The translations under genes were made by a program, and so were the position numbers. A stretch of DNA of 64,000 bases, taken from positions 34 through 64,033 of the forward strand of contig NZ_SJNT01000001.1 in assembly GCF_004331035.1 (NCBI RefSeq), written 5' to 3'. Each line of letters begins with the position of its first letter. Position 1 is the first letter of the stretch. Origin of the DNA: Acinetobacter sp. ANC 4910 (GTDB taxonomy: Bacteria; Pseudomonadota; Gammaproteobacteria; Pseudomonadales; Moraxellaceae). This document shows, piece by piece, positions 8,090 through 17,801 of this stretch. The notes below the pieces were generated by a model. The model did not search any database. It saw nothing but the letters and a program-made list of their open reading frames with translations, and was not told where the DNA came from.

Positions 8090-9450
8090 TTCACCAATGC
8101 TGCTTCTGTGTTGACTAAGGTTCTTTCTGCAGCATTCATATCATCAGATAATCTTGTTTTCCAATATGGACTAAACAAAGAACCATGCTCATGATTGATC
8201 TGATTCCCCGAAACTTCTAATTCCCATGGACGCTGAAAATATACTTCTGCTTGACTAATTGCTTGCATATCACCATTGCTCAGCCCGCCCCGTTCTAAGG
8301 TGTCGTAATTATCTAATACACTAAAATCTTTACCCATTCTTAGGTTTGAATTTCGATTTGTAGTGATCAACTTATTGCGAGATTTTTTTACAGAAACCAC
8401 TAAAGGAAATATATTTTCTTTATTATTTAAATCTCTTAACTCATAAAATTTAGGAATACCTACACCAGTAATTTCACCACCATTATTTCTAACATCCCAT
8501 TGCGGTGTGTTTCTTTCAGCATATCCCCTAGATCTCGGATTTGTAGAGCTAGCGCCACCATAACTACCAGAATTAGAAGCTTTATCTCGTCCTAATTGAC
8601 TACCTAACGCACTTCCCCAACCAATTGGAATTTCATCATGTTTATTTCGCACTTTAAATCTTTTAATCGTTTTATAGTAATGATGAATAGCTAAGGTATC
8701 GACACCTTTCCACTCGTCTAACTGTACTAACTCTGTCCCACCAGCTTTATGAATACGATATTCATTCCACCCTCCAGGAGCTAAAACAAGTTTAGGGAAA
8801 ATGTCATTTTTACTGCGATTGGTAATAAATGGATCTGCTGAACTTATAACAACTTCAGCCATCCGCTGCCGCTCTTGGGCTGTATATTGTTTAATAATTT
8901 GAGCTGGAAATTTAGAGGCACTTGCGATAAGCCGAATATTATAATCTGAACTATTAGTTTTAGCTAAACTACCAAACTCTTTTGGTGAATTCAAAATTGT
9001 TGCATTACTAACAAGATTCAAACTCTCCTGAGCTATTTCTAAAGCCTTAACTTCTATACCATAACCTTTGATGTAATAACCTAAAGAATCAGCAAAATAG
9101 TTTAAACCTGTGCCAATATTTGAGAAGACTGCACTTACAGGGGGAAACCATGAGGTTGCACGACTAATATTAGTAGATGTTTGTGCCGCATATTTTGACC
9201 ATGAAGCAGTGCTAACACCTTGAGCAATTGCCAACTGATTTGCAATTTGTGTTCTATTTATATAAGCATTAAGGTTTAACAATCGTGCTTGTCGAGTTGC
9301 TGTTGCATAAGCAGATTGATCGGCAAGCATTTTAGCCTGCTGTCTTTCTGATAGTAATTGAGAACTATTGAAGATATAGAAAATTGTCAACATTAATATT
9401 AAAGTCATAACCAACATCAACAAAGTTGATTGCCCAAATCGATACCTCAT
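8086..9450 (-). CDS. TadG-like Flp pilus assembly protein
   Basis: A 454-residue protein with one N-terminal membrane segment (LLMLVMTLILMLTIFYIF, about 8-25) preceded by RYRFGQS, then a helical stretch with DQSAYATATRQARLLNLNAY, matching the N-terminal layout of TadG/TadE-G-like proteins. The glycine before QS sits as in a prepilin leader but there is no Glu at +5, so processing is uncertain. I chose the ATG at 9450, four codons inside the longest frame, because GAGAGG sits 5 bases upstream. The C-terminal three quarters look periplasmic and match no domain I can name. Confidence 0.78.
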   Translation of the reverse strand: MRYRFGQSTLLMLVMTLILMLTIFYIFNSSQLLSERQQAKMLADQSAYATATRQARLLNLNAYINRTQIANQLAIAQGVSTASWSKYAAQTSTNISRATSWFPPVSAVFSNIGTGLNYFADSLGYYIKGYGIEVKALEIAQESLNLVSNATILNSPKEFGSLAKTNSSDYNIRLIASASKFPAQIIKQYTAQERQRMAEVVISSADPFITNRSKNDIFPKLVLAPGGWNEYRIHKAGGTELVQLDEWKGVDTLAIHHYYKTIKRFKVRNKHDEIPIGWGSALGSQLGRDKASNSGSYGGASSTNPRSRGYAERNTPQWDVRNNGGEITGVGIPKFYELRDLNNKENIFPLVVSVKKSRNKLITTNRNSNLRMGKDFSVLDNYDTLERGGLSNGDMQAISQAEVYFQRPWELEVSGNQINHEHGSLFSPYWKTRLSDDMNAAERTLVNTEAALVN

Positions 9451-9566
9451 TTCGCCTCTCACAATAGAAATTGGTCACTTTTTAACTAAAAATTTTATAA
9501 GTAATAAATAGTTTTTTATAAATACTTTTTCATAAGATTTATTTTTGCTTACTTAATAGATATCAC

Positions 9567-9593
9567 GCCAACCTTCTCTCAAAGAAGGTTGGC
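9567..9593 (-). terminator. Stable hairpin after the flp pilin gene
   Basis: An 11-bp perfect stem (GCCAACCTTCT / AGAAGGTTGGC) with a 5-base loop sits between flp and the rest of the pilus operon. No T-run follows on the minus strand, so it is more likely an mRNA 3'-end stabiliser or attenuator than a full terminator. Such an element would allow far more pilin than machinery from one promoter. Confidence 0.6.
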
Positions 9594-9635
9594 TGATCGA
9601 TTATATTAATTTTTTATTTATTAAAGATAAATTAA

Positions 9636-9914
9636 CTATTTTTGCTGCTCATAAGTACCTAATTTTTTATCTACAGTTCCTTCTGTTGTAGCCTTATTAG
9701 CATTAGCTGTAGCTTGTGTACGACCTGTAGCGGAAGATTGCCCCCCTAATTCAGCAGCAGCAACAGCAACTTGAGAACGAGCTGTATTACCGTAGTAACG
9801 AAACACACCAATTGCAGCAATTGCAATTAATGCAACGATAATAATGTATTCGGTCATACCCTGACCTTGGATACGCTTTGGTTTTAATTGCATCGACATT
9901 TCAAAAATATCCAT
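9636..9914 (-). CDS. flp: Flp family type IVb major pilin
   Basis: A 92-residue prepilin and the probable structural subunit of the pilus. The leader ends KRIQG, followed by QGMTEY (Glu +5, Tyr +6) and a hydrophobic helix IIIVALIAIAAIGVFRYYG, the classical Flp motif. The mature protein continues with an Ala/Thr/Gln-rich tail (AAAELGGQSSATGRTQATAN) longer than in minimal Flp pilins. The ATG at 9914 has GAGAG 7 bases upstream; a TTG one codon earlier is unlikely. It is the first gene of the minus-strand cluster and diverges from the TadE-like gene at 10051, so the 137-base gap between them must carry both promoters. Confidence 0.93.
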   Translation of the reverse strand: MDIFEMSMQLKPKRIQGQGMTEYIIIVALIAIAAIGVFRYYGNTARSQVAVAAAELGGQSSATGRTQATANANKATTEGTVDKKLGTYEQQK

Positions 9915-10050
9915 CAAACAACTCTCATAATAAAATAGTTTTCTTCTAAAGATTTTGTAACAATATATGTTTTCTTGTTTACGTGATTATAATATACTTT
10001 CTCGCATTCAAAAAACAACTATTTTGTCCAGAAAAAAGGGTAAATAAAAA

Positions 10051-11115
10051 ATGAAAAATAATACAGAGGCAGGAGTTTCGCTTACTGAGTTTATTATTAT
10101 TGCGCCTTTACTCTTATTTATAGGTCTTGTAGGTATCCAATATGGTCTGATCTATATAGCACGTTTAAATGTAACTTATGCTGCATATGAAGCCGCTAGA
10201 GCTGGTGCGATTTATAATGCAGATCCAGCAAGAATTCAGAATGCTTTTTTTAAGGGTTTGGTCCCTTATTTTGCAACTCCGGGAATTTACTTACCTGGTA
10301 ACACACATATTAAAAGCACAATCACCAGCAAAAACCCCAATTTACCTCAATTAACACTACAAGGTTTAGCCTTAAAAGAAATAATAAAAAAATCTGAATC
10401 AGCTTTTATCCATATTCATATGATTAACCCATCGAAAGCATCATTTGATGATTGGAATGATCTGACCTTAGCAAAAGCTTATCGTATTAAAACAGGACAA
10501 AATGTACGGATTATTTCAAATGATAATTTAGATACTAAACCCCGTACAATTAAAGCTAAATCTAAACAAAATATCCAAGATGCAAATGTTTTAAAATTAC
10601 GCTTTGTATATGGTTACGAACCACGTATTCCTTTAATGAAAAGTGTCTTCAGCTCTTTGACAGCCTTCTTTTCCAGTGACCGAGATGCGGCAAATATTCG
10701 TATGCTTGCTGCAGGTCGGATACCTATCGTGGTAGATATTTCATCGCAAATGTTAAGCCCACCTATTGAAGGTGGTTTACCTACAAATACGGTTAATCGA
10801 AATGGCTATATCGTGGGTGAAGGTTTAATCGACCGCCTTTCAGAAAACCAAGCAATGCAGTGGCAAGTTGGCCAAAAGAAAAATGATCTTTTAGATGGAA
10901 TTCAAGACTCTGCAGAACAATCCTTAATTTCTAATTTTGAAAATGACGTTACCAATTTCAATAGTATTTCAGATATTGGCTCCCAACTTGCTGGTGGACT
11001 TTTAGGAAATAACTCACCAACTGGACATACAGGAACTTCTACCAATAGCATTATTGGTGATACAAATAATTTGGTCAGTTGTAGTTCAGGTCAAGTCATT
11101 ACTAATTTTTATTAA
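10051..11115 (+). CDS. Large TadE-like pseudopilin
   Basis: A 354-residue protein with leader KNNTEAG followed by VSLTEF (Glu +5, Phe +6) and a hydrophobic helix IIIAPLLLFIGLVGIQYGLIY. The next segment ARLNVTYAAYEAARAGA is the conserved TadE region after the helix. It is about twice the usual TadE length; the extra ~200 residues are soluble with no domain I recognise. AAGGG precedes the start. It is divergent from flp and 24 bases ahead of the RHS gene, so it ties the RHS operon to the pilus system both by family and by position. Confidence 0.85.
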   Translation: MKNNTEAGVSLTEFIIIAPLLLFIGLVGIQYGLIYIARLNVTYAAYEAARAGAIYNADPARIQNAFFKGLVPYFATPGIYLPGNTHIKSTITSKNPNLPQLTLQGLALKEIIKKSESAFIHIHMINPSKASFDDWNDLTLAKAYRIKTGQNVRIISNDNLDTKPRTIKAKSKQNIQDANVLKLRFVYGYEPRIPLMKSVFSSLTAFFSSDRDAANIRMLAAGRIPIVVDISSQMLSPPIEGGLPTNTVNRNGYIVGEGLIDRLSENQAMQWQVGQKKNDLLDGIQDSAEQSLISNFENDVTNFNSISDIGSQLAGGLLGNNSPTGHTGTSTNSIIGDTNNLVSCSSGQVITNFY

Positions 11116-11139
11116 TTTATACTTTAAAAGAACCCAAAT

Positions 11140-14100
11140 ATGAAAAATACAATTCTCAAAGTAGGGTTATTTAACCTTGGGCTTACCGTTTTAGGATTAA
11201 ATTCAACATTAACTCAGGCTGGAATTGTTGACTTTAGCAAATGTAGTTTAAACTCATCATTCGCAATTGTTACCCAAAGCGAAGGCCCAACTTATGCTTG
11301 TGGTGGTCTTGACACTGGGGTTGGGAATCCAATCAATGTCCTTAACGGTAATAAATTTGAGGCCATTAATGACTTTAAAGAACTTCCAGCATTCAAAGGT
11401 CTTTCTTTCTCTAGATTTTATAACAGTCAAAGTCATGCAGATACAGCACTAGGTTATGGTTGGTATAGCTCTTTTGATATTAAACTTTATGAACAACCAG
11501 ATATCATACAAATACGTTTAGAGTCTGGGCAGCGCATCAACTTTAAGAAGAATAAAATTCCTCTTGGCAATAATCAATTTATCATTCGAGCATTGCCACT
11601 AAATCCAAATGATGGCTGGATTGAAAAAAAAATAGATGGTTCAGCATGGGTTTGGCATAAAACACAAACTGGACAGGAATACTTTTTCCAATATTTAGGG
11701 GGGCAAGATCCTAGTCTTGCACACATTACCAAAATTTCAGCTTCAACAAATAATGATACAAATAACCCTACTCTAAATTTTTCTTTTTTTTATGATCAAC
11801 AGCAACGTTTAGTTGCAGTTAAAAATGGTCAGGGACAACAACTTTCTATTCAGCATACAACAACACGTTTTGGCTTACCTCAAATTACTGTGATCACTCC
11901 TATTGGTAAGTATTATTATTTCCTCGACCGGAATCACAATCTGGCTCAAGTAGTCTACCCTGATGGTCGTCGTTTTAAATATGTTTATGACCCTAAGTTT
12001 CAGGGCGGTGATATTCATAACCTGACCTCAAAATGGCAGTTTAATCAGTCTCAAAAAAAGTTTAAGTTAATTTCTCAGTGGCAATACGACAATCAAGATC
12101 GGGCAATTTTAAGCCAACATGCCAATGATGTGGAAAAGGTATCAATCCAATATGATGCCAGAACCCATCAGAATATGCCGGCAACTTATGCAGGAAACAA
12201 ACCAGTATTTAAGAATATTGTAACTAACAGTCTGGGGCAAACAACAACTTATTCTTATCAGATTGATGGTACTCAATTTCATTTACTAGAAAGTTTTGGA
12301 GCTGGTTGTAGTAGTTGTGGTGAAGTCAATAAACGATATCGTTTTAATGCTCAAGGACTAGTTAATTATGCTGCTGATCTCAATTCAACAGGTAAAATTA
12401 TTCGGGCGATTGACCTGAAATATAATGATCTGGGAGAAGTCATTGCGAAAACTGTATCGGGTGTCGGTTTAACATCTCAGACCACAACATATGAGTATGA
12501 ATCTTATTCGATTCCGCAAGGAGATCGCCTACCGTTACCGAATCCTCTGCTCACTCAATTCGATCAACAAGACTTCCGTCATTTAAAAGCTGAGTCACAT
12601 CCGAGTGTTGTGTCTGGAAAGCAATATCGAAAAAACTATACTTATAATCAAAACAATCAACTGATCTCTGTTAAGGAAACAGGATTCTCGCCTTTAGGTG
12701 AAACTTTAGTTCGAGAAACTCGTTTTGGCTATGATGCTCAAGGTCGTTTGAGCTGGGAGGATGGTCCTCTGCCTAATGGGAAAACTAATTCGCCTAAAGA
12801 TAGTGATGTTCGTATTTTTCAATATAATAATGCTGGTCAGTTACAAAGTCTTGAATTACCGGGTCAACAGAAAATTCAAGTCCTATCATTCGACCCTCTC
12901 AATCGCCCTAAAGATGTCAAGATTACCGACGGAAGTCGATCTGTTCAAATTGATTTAAGTTATTACAATTCAGGTTTAGAGGTGTCAAAATATGTTTATC
13001 ATTCAGATAATCAAACTCATAGTATAGAAAACTATTTTGATGAATATGGGCAACTTATTTCAACAATAAATGGTTTACAACAAACTAATTTCGATTATGA
13101 CGATATCGGTCGCCTGATTAAAACTCAAAATCCGAATGGTTTAACTCATACAAGACAATACAATTCTGAAAATATTGTAACAAATGAAATAACAACAGAC
13201 CAATATGGAAAGTTAATTCAGAGTCTCGGCCATAAATTTAATGTTAGTAACGATACCATTTCTGTAGAGGCCACTGATACATTAGGTTTGCTCTCCAAAA
13301 CTTTTCAATCAGGGATGTTTATAGAGCAACAAGATGCCTTAAAGCGCCGTTTCATTCAACAAGTTGATGGTCTTGGTCGTGCTGTCTCGTCACAACTTGA
13401 AAACCCAAATAACCAGCTTATTAGCTCAACAAACTCTTCTTTTAAAAAAGGACATGCATCACAGTACTCTGCTGGTTTACAACAGAATAAATGGATGGAT
13501 GACTTTGGAAGAACAATAGCAACCCAGTCTCCTGGAACAGGAGTAAAATTATATCGCTTTAACGAGGTAGACTTAGCAGTAGAAATAATTGATGAGAAAG
13601 GTCTTATTCAAAAAAATAAGTATGATTATGCACATCGTCTAATTGAATCTTCAATTAAAAATCCTCAAACACAAGCTGAAACTATAATTCAAAAAACTGA
13701 ATTTGATGGTTCAAAACCAATTCGCCAGACTAGTCAAGATGAAGTACAACTTTGGCAATATGCACAAGATGGTAAGTTACTCCACCATACAACAGCTCAG
13801 CTCGATGCATCTCCAGGTAACAAACGTATTCAAACGATTAACTTTATTACTCAACCACAACAACTTAATAAAATTGATCATCTTTTATTTGAAAAAAAGG
13901 AAAATAAAGACCTACCAATAAGTTCATGGTCTGAAGATTATGAATATGATAAAAATGGTTTACTGAGTAAAGAAATACGTCGTGATTTAACCATTCACTA
14001 TGACCGAGATACTTTAGGTAAAATTACGTCTTTACAGTTAACCAAAAATGGAAAGACAGCCTCTGTTGATCAAATTCAATGGAGTAGCACTGGACAATTG

Positions 14101-16701
14101 ACCCACTACCGTTTGTCATCAAATCAACAGTTGTGGCGTACTTATGATAGCCGTGGTCGTTTGATTCAACAACGTTGGTATAGTCCTAGACCACAATCTT
14201 ATTGGGGACGTTTGATTGTAAAAATAAAATACCAATGGTTAGGTCAAAATTTACCTGAATCAGAAATTCAAACTTCAAATTATGTGTATGATCAAGCTAA
14301 TCGTTTAATTTATAGCAATGAATCTGGACATCAATTTTATCAATATGATGATAAAGATCAATTAATTGCTGTATGGAATAAGAACACCCAGACTAAGCGC
14401 GGAAGCTCATGGTATCCAGTCCAAGTTTATGCGTATGATGCTCAAGGCAATCGTCATCTACAATGGCAAAAAGCTGAAAAACAAAACCCTGAAACCATTA
14501 ACCTTTACCGTTATGGTAAAAACGGAGATGCATCAGTACAGTTATTAGGCGTTTCTCAGCATATTGTTAATCAAGGTGAAATGAAGCCTGGTCAATTAAC
14601 TCGTATAGCTGCTTACACTCCTGCCGGTCAACCCCATATTTGGTGGCAAGCAGAGCCTCAAGAAGTAAATACTGTTTTAGATTATGTTCCTTCTGCAAAT
14701 AACGGTGCCCCACTATGGGATACGTCATCTACTTCTTGGCGTGGAACAAATGATCAGAATCATAATGTATCAATAGATCAACAGTTCAATCAACAAGGTT
14801 TAATTTCTAAACGAGTTGTGGCGTTTAATACCCGAAATCAACAACGTGAGTTTTCTCAACGTAATGGTTATGTGAATGGTATTCGTATGTGGGAACAGCA
14901 GCGTTTACGTATGCCCAATGAAACAATCTCAGATATTCATGCCCCAGAAATACAAGATGTTGTCGTTGATCGTGATTATGTAATACTCGCAGGTTTACCC
15001 GTGATGCAGTTTAGTCAAATTTCAACTCAAAAACAGAATGAGCAATTAGATACATCTTCTGCTTCTTTTAATGCAGTTCAATTCAATCGCATTGGTGCCC
15101 CAGTAAAAGTATACGATGAAGCTAACACTGCCCGTTGGCAAACAGACTATTCGCCATTTGGTGAACGTCTAAATACGGTTAGTACGCATAATAACGAAGC
15201 AAAGTTAATCCGTGTTGCAGATCATTTACCTATTTCCCAGTCTATAGATGATCTACGTTATACGATATCGATTCGTCTACCAGGGCAGAATGAAGATCCG
15301 ATTACTGGATTATATGACAATGGCTATCGTCAGTATGACCCAACTGTAGGGCGATATTTAACACCAGATCCGATGGGTACAGTTGACGGTTTAAATCCTT
15401 ATTTGTATGTGGGAAATAATCCGTTAAATAAAGTTGATCCTTATGGGCTATATCAAACCGATATGCATTATTACATGACTTACTTCTTAGCAATTACTGC
15501 TGGGATTGATTCTGATAATGCAAGACGTATTGCGTTGGCAACTCAGTTTGTAGACACAAATGATAATACAAGCCCTTATGATGATGAGGCAGGAGCAGGA
15601 AAAAGCCTTTACAATAATTTTACGACAGAAAGATTAGAATACTATCATTTTACCAATAATAGATTTGCAAATAATCAACCTTTGCAAGGCATGGAACTCG
15701 GCAGTTGGGATTTAGAGAAACCTAAAGGTATGTCAGATGCCGATTATCTAAAATGGCGCCTGACATCAAATTTAAATAATATCCCACAACTTGAAGCATT
15801 AACTCGAAATTACAATAGAGCAGCGAGATGTGGAAATCTAAACCTAAGCATGCAGTTCTTTGGAGAATATTTACATGCATTTGAGGATACTTTTGCACAT
15901 CGTGATCAGAATAATGATCCATTTGGTGTAAATGCTGGTGCTGGTCATGGAACACATGGTTCACATCCTGACTATACTTTCAATCATTATGGACAATTTG
16001 AGATTCCAGGAAATTTAGTTGGCTATGGAAATTGGACTGTTAATGAAACTCGATCTATCCTTGAACAAGAACAAGTGTATAAAAAATTGGTTGAATACCG
16101 GAATACGGTTTTAAAAATGCCTGCGAGTGAAGTTAAAGCAGTACCTTGGAATGAGCTGAAAAGCTATTTAGCCATTTATAATGCAATACCAGAAAAATTA
16201 GATTATGAAGCTGAAGTCGGTTCATTAGATAGTATCGATGAGAAAATAACTTATTTACAAGATTTATTAAATGGGAAATCGACCTCCCAAAAAATCTATG
16301 TCTATGATGCTAGTAAAAAAGATAATCTAAATACTAAGGAAACCAAGTCATTTAATACCTCTTGGGGGTATAAACCTAAAAATAAAGATAGTTTTCAATT
16401 GCTTGATAAACTTTTAATTAATGGTGTTGATAATGGAAATAAAAAAGCTGGAGCTGATGGCTATTCAATCCCCCAAGCCATTACCAACCGTATTAAAGTA
16501 TTTAAAGACCTAACTAAAGAGCAAAAAGATAAATATGACCATTTGATCTGGGATACATCTGTCTCTAAGTACAAATCCAAAGATGGAGAGAATGCCGATA
16601 TTGTTAAAGCAGTTCAAGGTTATAAACTAACGGTAAGAACCAGTGGCATTGCTTTGAGCGCCAGCCCATTCTTGATCAATGGCACTGCACCTGTTAAATA
16701 A
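11140..16701 (+). CDS. Secreted RHS-repeat protein with a PLC-like C-terminal domain
   Basis: A 1,853-residue RHS/YD-repeat protein. A Sec signal (about 1-28, ending LTQA) is followed by a DUF6531-type start (GNPINVLNGNKFEAINDF, then FSRFYNSQ). YD repeats run to about residue 1370 (for example YDDIGRLIKTQNPNG), then the RHS core LPGQNEDPITGLYDNGYRQY ... VGRYLTPDP ... YVGNNPLNKVDPYGLY ends near 1434. The last ~420 residues are a separate variable domain with HYYMTYFLA (~1442), QFVDTND (~1470) and HAFEDTFAH (~1579-1587), resembling zinc-binding phospholipase-C/DUF6765-type proteins; this is a memory-based resemblance. In RHS proteins such a tip is usually a toxin. No VgrG, PAAR or immunity gene of known family is adjacent. 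Confidence 0.9.
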   Translation: MKNTILKVGLFNLGLTVLGLNSTLTQAGIVDFSKCSLNSSFAIVTQSEGPTYACGGLDTGVGNPINVLNGNKFEAINDFKELPAFKGLSFSRFYNSQSHADTALGYGWYSSFDIKLYEQPDIIQIRLESGQRINFKKNKIPLGNNQFIIRALPLNPNDGWIEKKIDGSAWVWHKTQTGQEYFFQYLGGQDPSLAHITKISASTNNDTNNPTLNFSFFYDQQQRLVAVKNGQGQQLSIQHTTTRFGLPQITVITPIGKYYYFLDRNHNLAQVVYPDGRRFKYVYDPKFQGGDIHNLTSKWQFNQSQKKFKLISQWQYDNQDRAILSQHANDVEKVSIQYDARTHQNMPATYAGNKPVFKNIVTNSLGQTTTYSYQIDGTQFHLLESFGAGCSSCGEVNKRYRFNAQGLVNYAADLNSTGKIIRAIDLKYNDLGEVIAKTVSGVGLTSQTTTYEYESYSIPQGDRLPLPNPLLTQFDQQDFRHLKAESHPSVVSGKQYRKNYTYNQNNQLISVKETGFSPLGETLVRETRFGYDAQGRLSWEDGPLPNGKTNSPKDSDVRIFQYNNAGQLQSLELPGQQKIQVLSFDPLNRPKDVKITDGSRSVQIDLSYYNSGLEVSKYVYHSDNQTHSIENYFDEYGQLISTINGLQQTNFDYDDIGRLIKTQNPNGLTHTRQYNSENIVTNEITTDQYGKLIQSLGHKFNVSNDTISVEATDTLGLLSKTFQSGMFIEQQDALKRRFIQQVDGLGRAVSSQLENPNNQLISSTNSSFKKGHASQYSAGLQQNKWMDDFGRTIATQSPGTGVKLYRFNEVDLAVEIIDEKGLIQKNKYDYAHRLIESSIKNPQTQAETIIQKTEFDGSKPIRQTSQDEVQLWQYAQDGKLLHHTTAQLDASPGNKRIQTINFITQPQQLNKIDHLLFEKKENKDLPISSWSEDYEYDKNGLLSKEIRRDLTIHYDRDTLGKITSLQLTKNGKTASVDQIQWSSTGQLTHYRLSSNQQLWRTYDSRGRLIQQRWYSPRPQSYWGRLIVKIKYQWLGQNLPESEIQTSNYVYDQANRLIYSNESGHQFYQYDDKDQLIAVWNKNTQTKRGSSWYPVQVYAYDAQGNRHLQWQKAEKQNPETINLYRYGKNGDASVQLLGVSQHIVNQGEMKPGQLTRIAAYTPAGQPHIWWQAEPQEVNTVLDYVPSANNGAPLWDTSSTSWRGTNDQNHNVSIDQQFNQQGLISKRVVAFNTRNQQREFSQRNGYVNGIRMWEQQRLRMPNETISDIHAPEIQDVVVDRDYVILAGLPVMQFSQISTQKQNEQLDTSSASFNAVQFNRIGAPVKVYDEANTARWQTDYSPFGERLNTVSTHNNEAKLIRVADHLPISQSIDDLRYTISIRLPGQNEDPITGLYDNGYRQYDPTVGRYLTPDPMGTVDGLNPYLYVGNNPLNKVDPYGLYQTDMHYYMTYFLAITAGIDSDNARRIALATQFVDTNDNTSPYDDEAGAGKSLYNNFTTERLEYYHFTNNRFANNQPLQGMELGSWDLEKPKGMSDADYLKWRLTSNLNNIPQLEALTRNYNRAARCGNLNLSMQFFGEYLHAFEDTFAHRDQNNDPFGVNAGAGHGTHGSHPDYTFNHYGQFEIPGNLVGYGNWTVNETRSILEQEQVYKKLVEYRNTVLKMPASEVKAVPWNELKSYLAIYNAIPEKLDYEAEVGSLDSIDEKITYLQDLLNGKSTSQKIYVYDASKKDNLNTKETKSFNTSWGYKPKNKDSFQLLDKLLINGVDNGNKKAGADGYSIPQAITNRIKVFKDLTKEQKDKYDHLIWDTSVSKYKSKDGENADIVKAVQGYKLTVRTSGIALSASPFLINGTAPVK

Positions 16702-16716
16702 AAGAGGAGAAGTACA

Positions 16717-17784
16717 ATGAAAAAATATTTAATCGTCATTAGTTGTTTAAGCATTTCTGCTTATTCTATAGCAAAAGAAAGACCAGAATTGGAATATCAA
16801 TTTCCCAATTGTGGTATTAGTCTACTAAATGGGAAAACAATCAACAAAGTTTGTGCAACAAGAGATTTTATAGCTCCAGAACCCAGAAAAAGAAAACGTG
16901 ACTGGTTAGCCTTTCTAGCTGCTGAAGGGAGCAGCGGCTATAAAGGTCCAAGAGACCCTGTGGGCGGTATTCTACACTTTGAGAATAAAGAACTGGACAT
17001 GCAAGGTTATGTCTGGGATTTTTCTAAACAAGAGAATCCAAGTTTGGTTTTAGAGGGTCATGACAGTGTCATTAAAAAAGGAGTCATTTTGAATGCCTAT
17101 TTATCTTTAGGTTCAAATGAATATTTGCCACCAAATTTTTCAGATGAAAGAAAAATAACCAATCAGTCTAATTTATATGCAAAAATAACAGGTTCAAATA
17201 ATAGAATTGAAAATTTCACTATTAGCAATTTAAAAACGCAAAGTCGAGGAGTAACATTAAACTCTTGGGGAGGAGGCGTAGATAGCTCAGTTCTTATATT
17301 AAAAAATAACATCAATATTCAAGGCTCGAAGACGAATATAAAAAACAATGTATTAATTTCAGAAGCTAAGATTGCTCAGGATAGATCCGTATTTTCCCTA
17401 AATAAAATTAACAAAGCTATTTCACTTGATAGTTCTCAACAAATCTTCCCAGATAGAAGTTATGACCGTACAGCTATTCCCAACGTCCTTTACATCAAAT
17501 TCTCCCCTGATACCGTTATTGATGGTAATACTTTTACCCTCACTCAAAAAAATGATCAAGCCTATGCCATCGTTTTAGACCACTCCCCTCATGTTCGAAT
17601 CACAAATAACACTTTCAATGGCTTTAAAGTTCCAATTCTAATGGATCAATGGAGTTCTATTGTCGATGACAAAGGCAAGGAAATTAAACCAGAACAATTC
17701 ACTGGTTATGGAAATATTATCAATCCAAATAAATTTGCAGGTCATGTGACGATGAATCGTAAAGGTGAGATTGTGAAAGAATAG
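16717..17784 (+). CDS. Secreted right-handed beta-helix protein
   Basis: A 355-residue exported protein with a Sec signal (about 1-20, ending AYSIA). Repeated short strands of the type VIDGNTFTLTQ, VRITNNTFNGF and LILKNNINIQGSKTNIKNN indicate a pectate-lyase/NosD-like right-handed parallel beta-helix. No catalytic residues of a known polysaccharide lyase are evident to me. AGAGGAG precedes the ATG, which is 15 bases after the RHS stop, so the two are co-transcribed. It occupies the place an immunity gene takes after RHS toxins and, being exported, could neutralise a toxin acting in the periplasm; this is inference. It could also be an adhesin-like surface protein. Confidence 0.8.
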   Translation: MKKYLIVISCLSISAYSIAKERPELEYQFPNCGISLLNGKTINKVCATRDFIAPEPRKRKRDWLAFLAAEGSSGYKGPRDPVGGILHFENKELDMQGYVWDFSKQENPSLVLEGHDSVIKKGVILNAYLSLGSNEYLPPNFSDERKITNQSNLYAKITGSNNRIENFTISNLKTQSRGVTLNSWGGGVDSSVLILKNNINIQGSKTNIKNNVLISEAKIAQDRSVFSLNKINKAISLDSSQQIFPDRSYDRTAIPNVLYIKFSPDTVIDGNTFTLTQKNDQAYAIVLDHSPHVRITNNTFNGFKVPILMDQWSSIVDDKGKEIKPEQFTGYGNIINPNKFAGHVTMNRKGEIVKE

Positions 17785-17801
17785 GTTCTGTTGATATTTC
17801 A

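Noticed and set aside
11140..16701. YD-repeat DNA as a CRISPR-like or tandem DNA repeat
   Set aside because: The repetition is at protein level with divergent DNA; no regularly spaced identical units.
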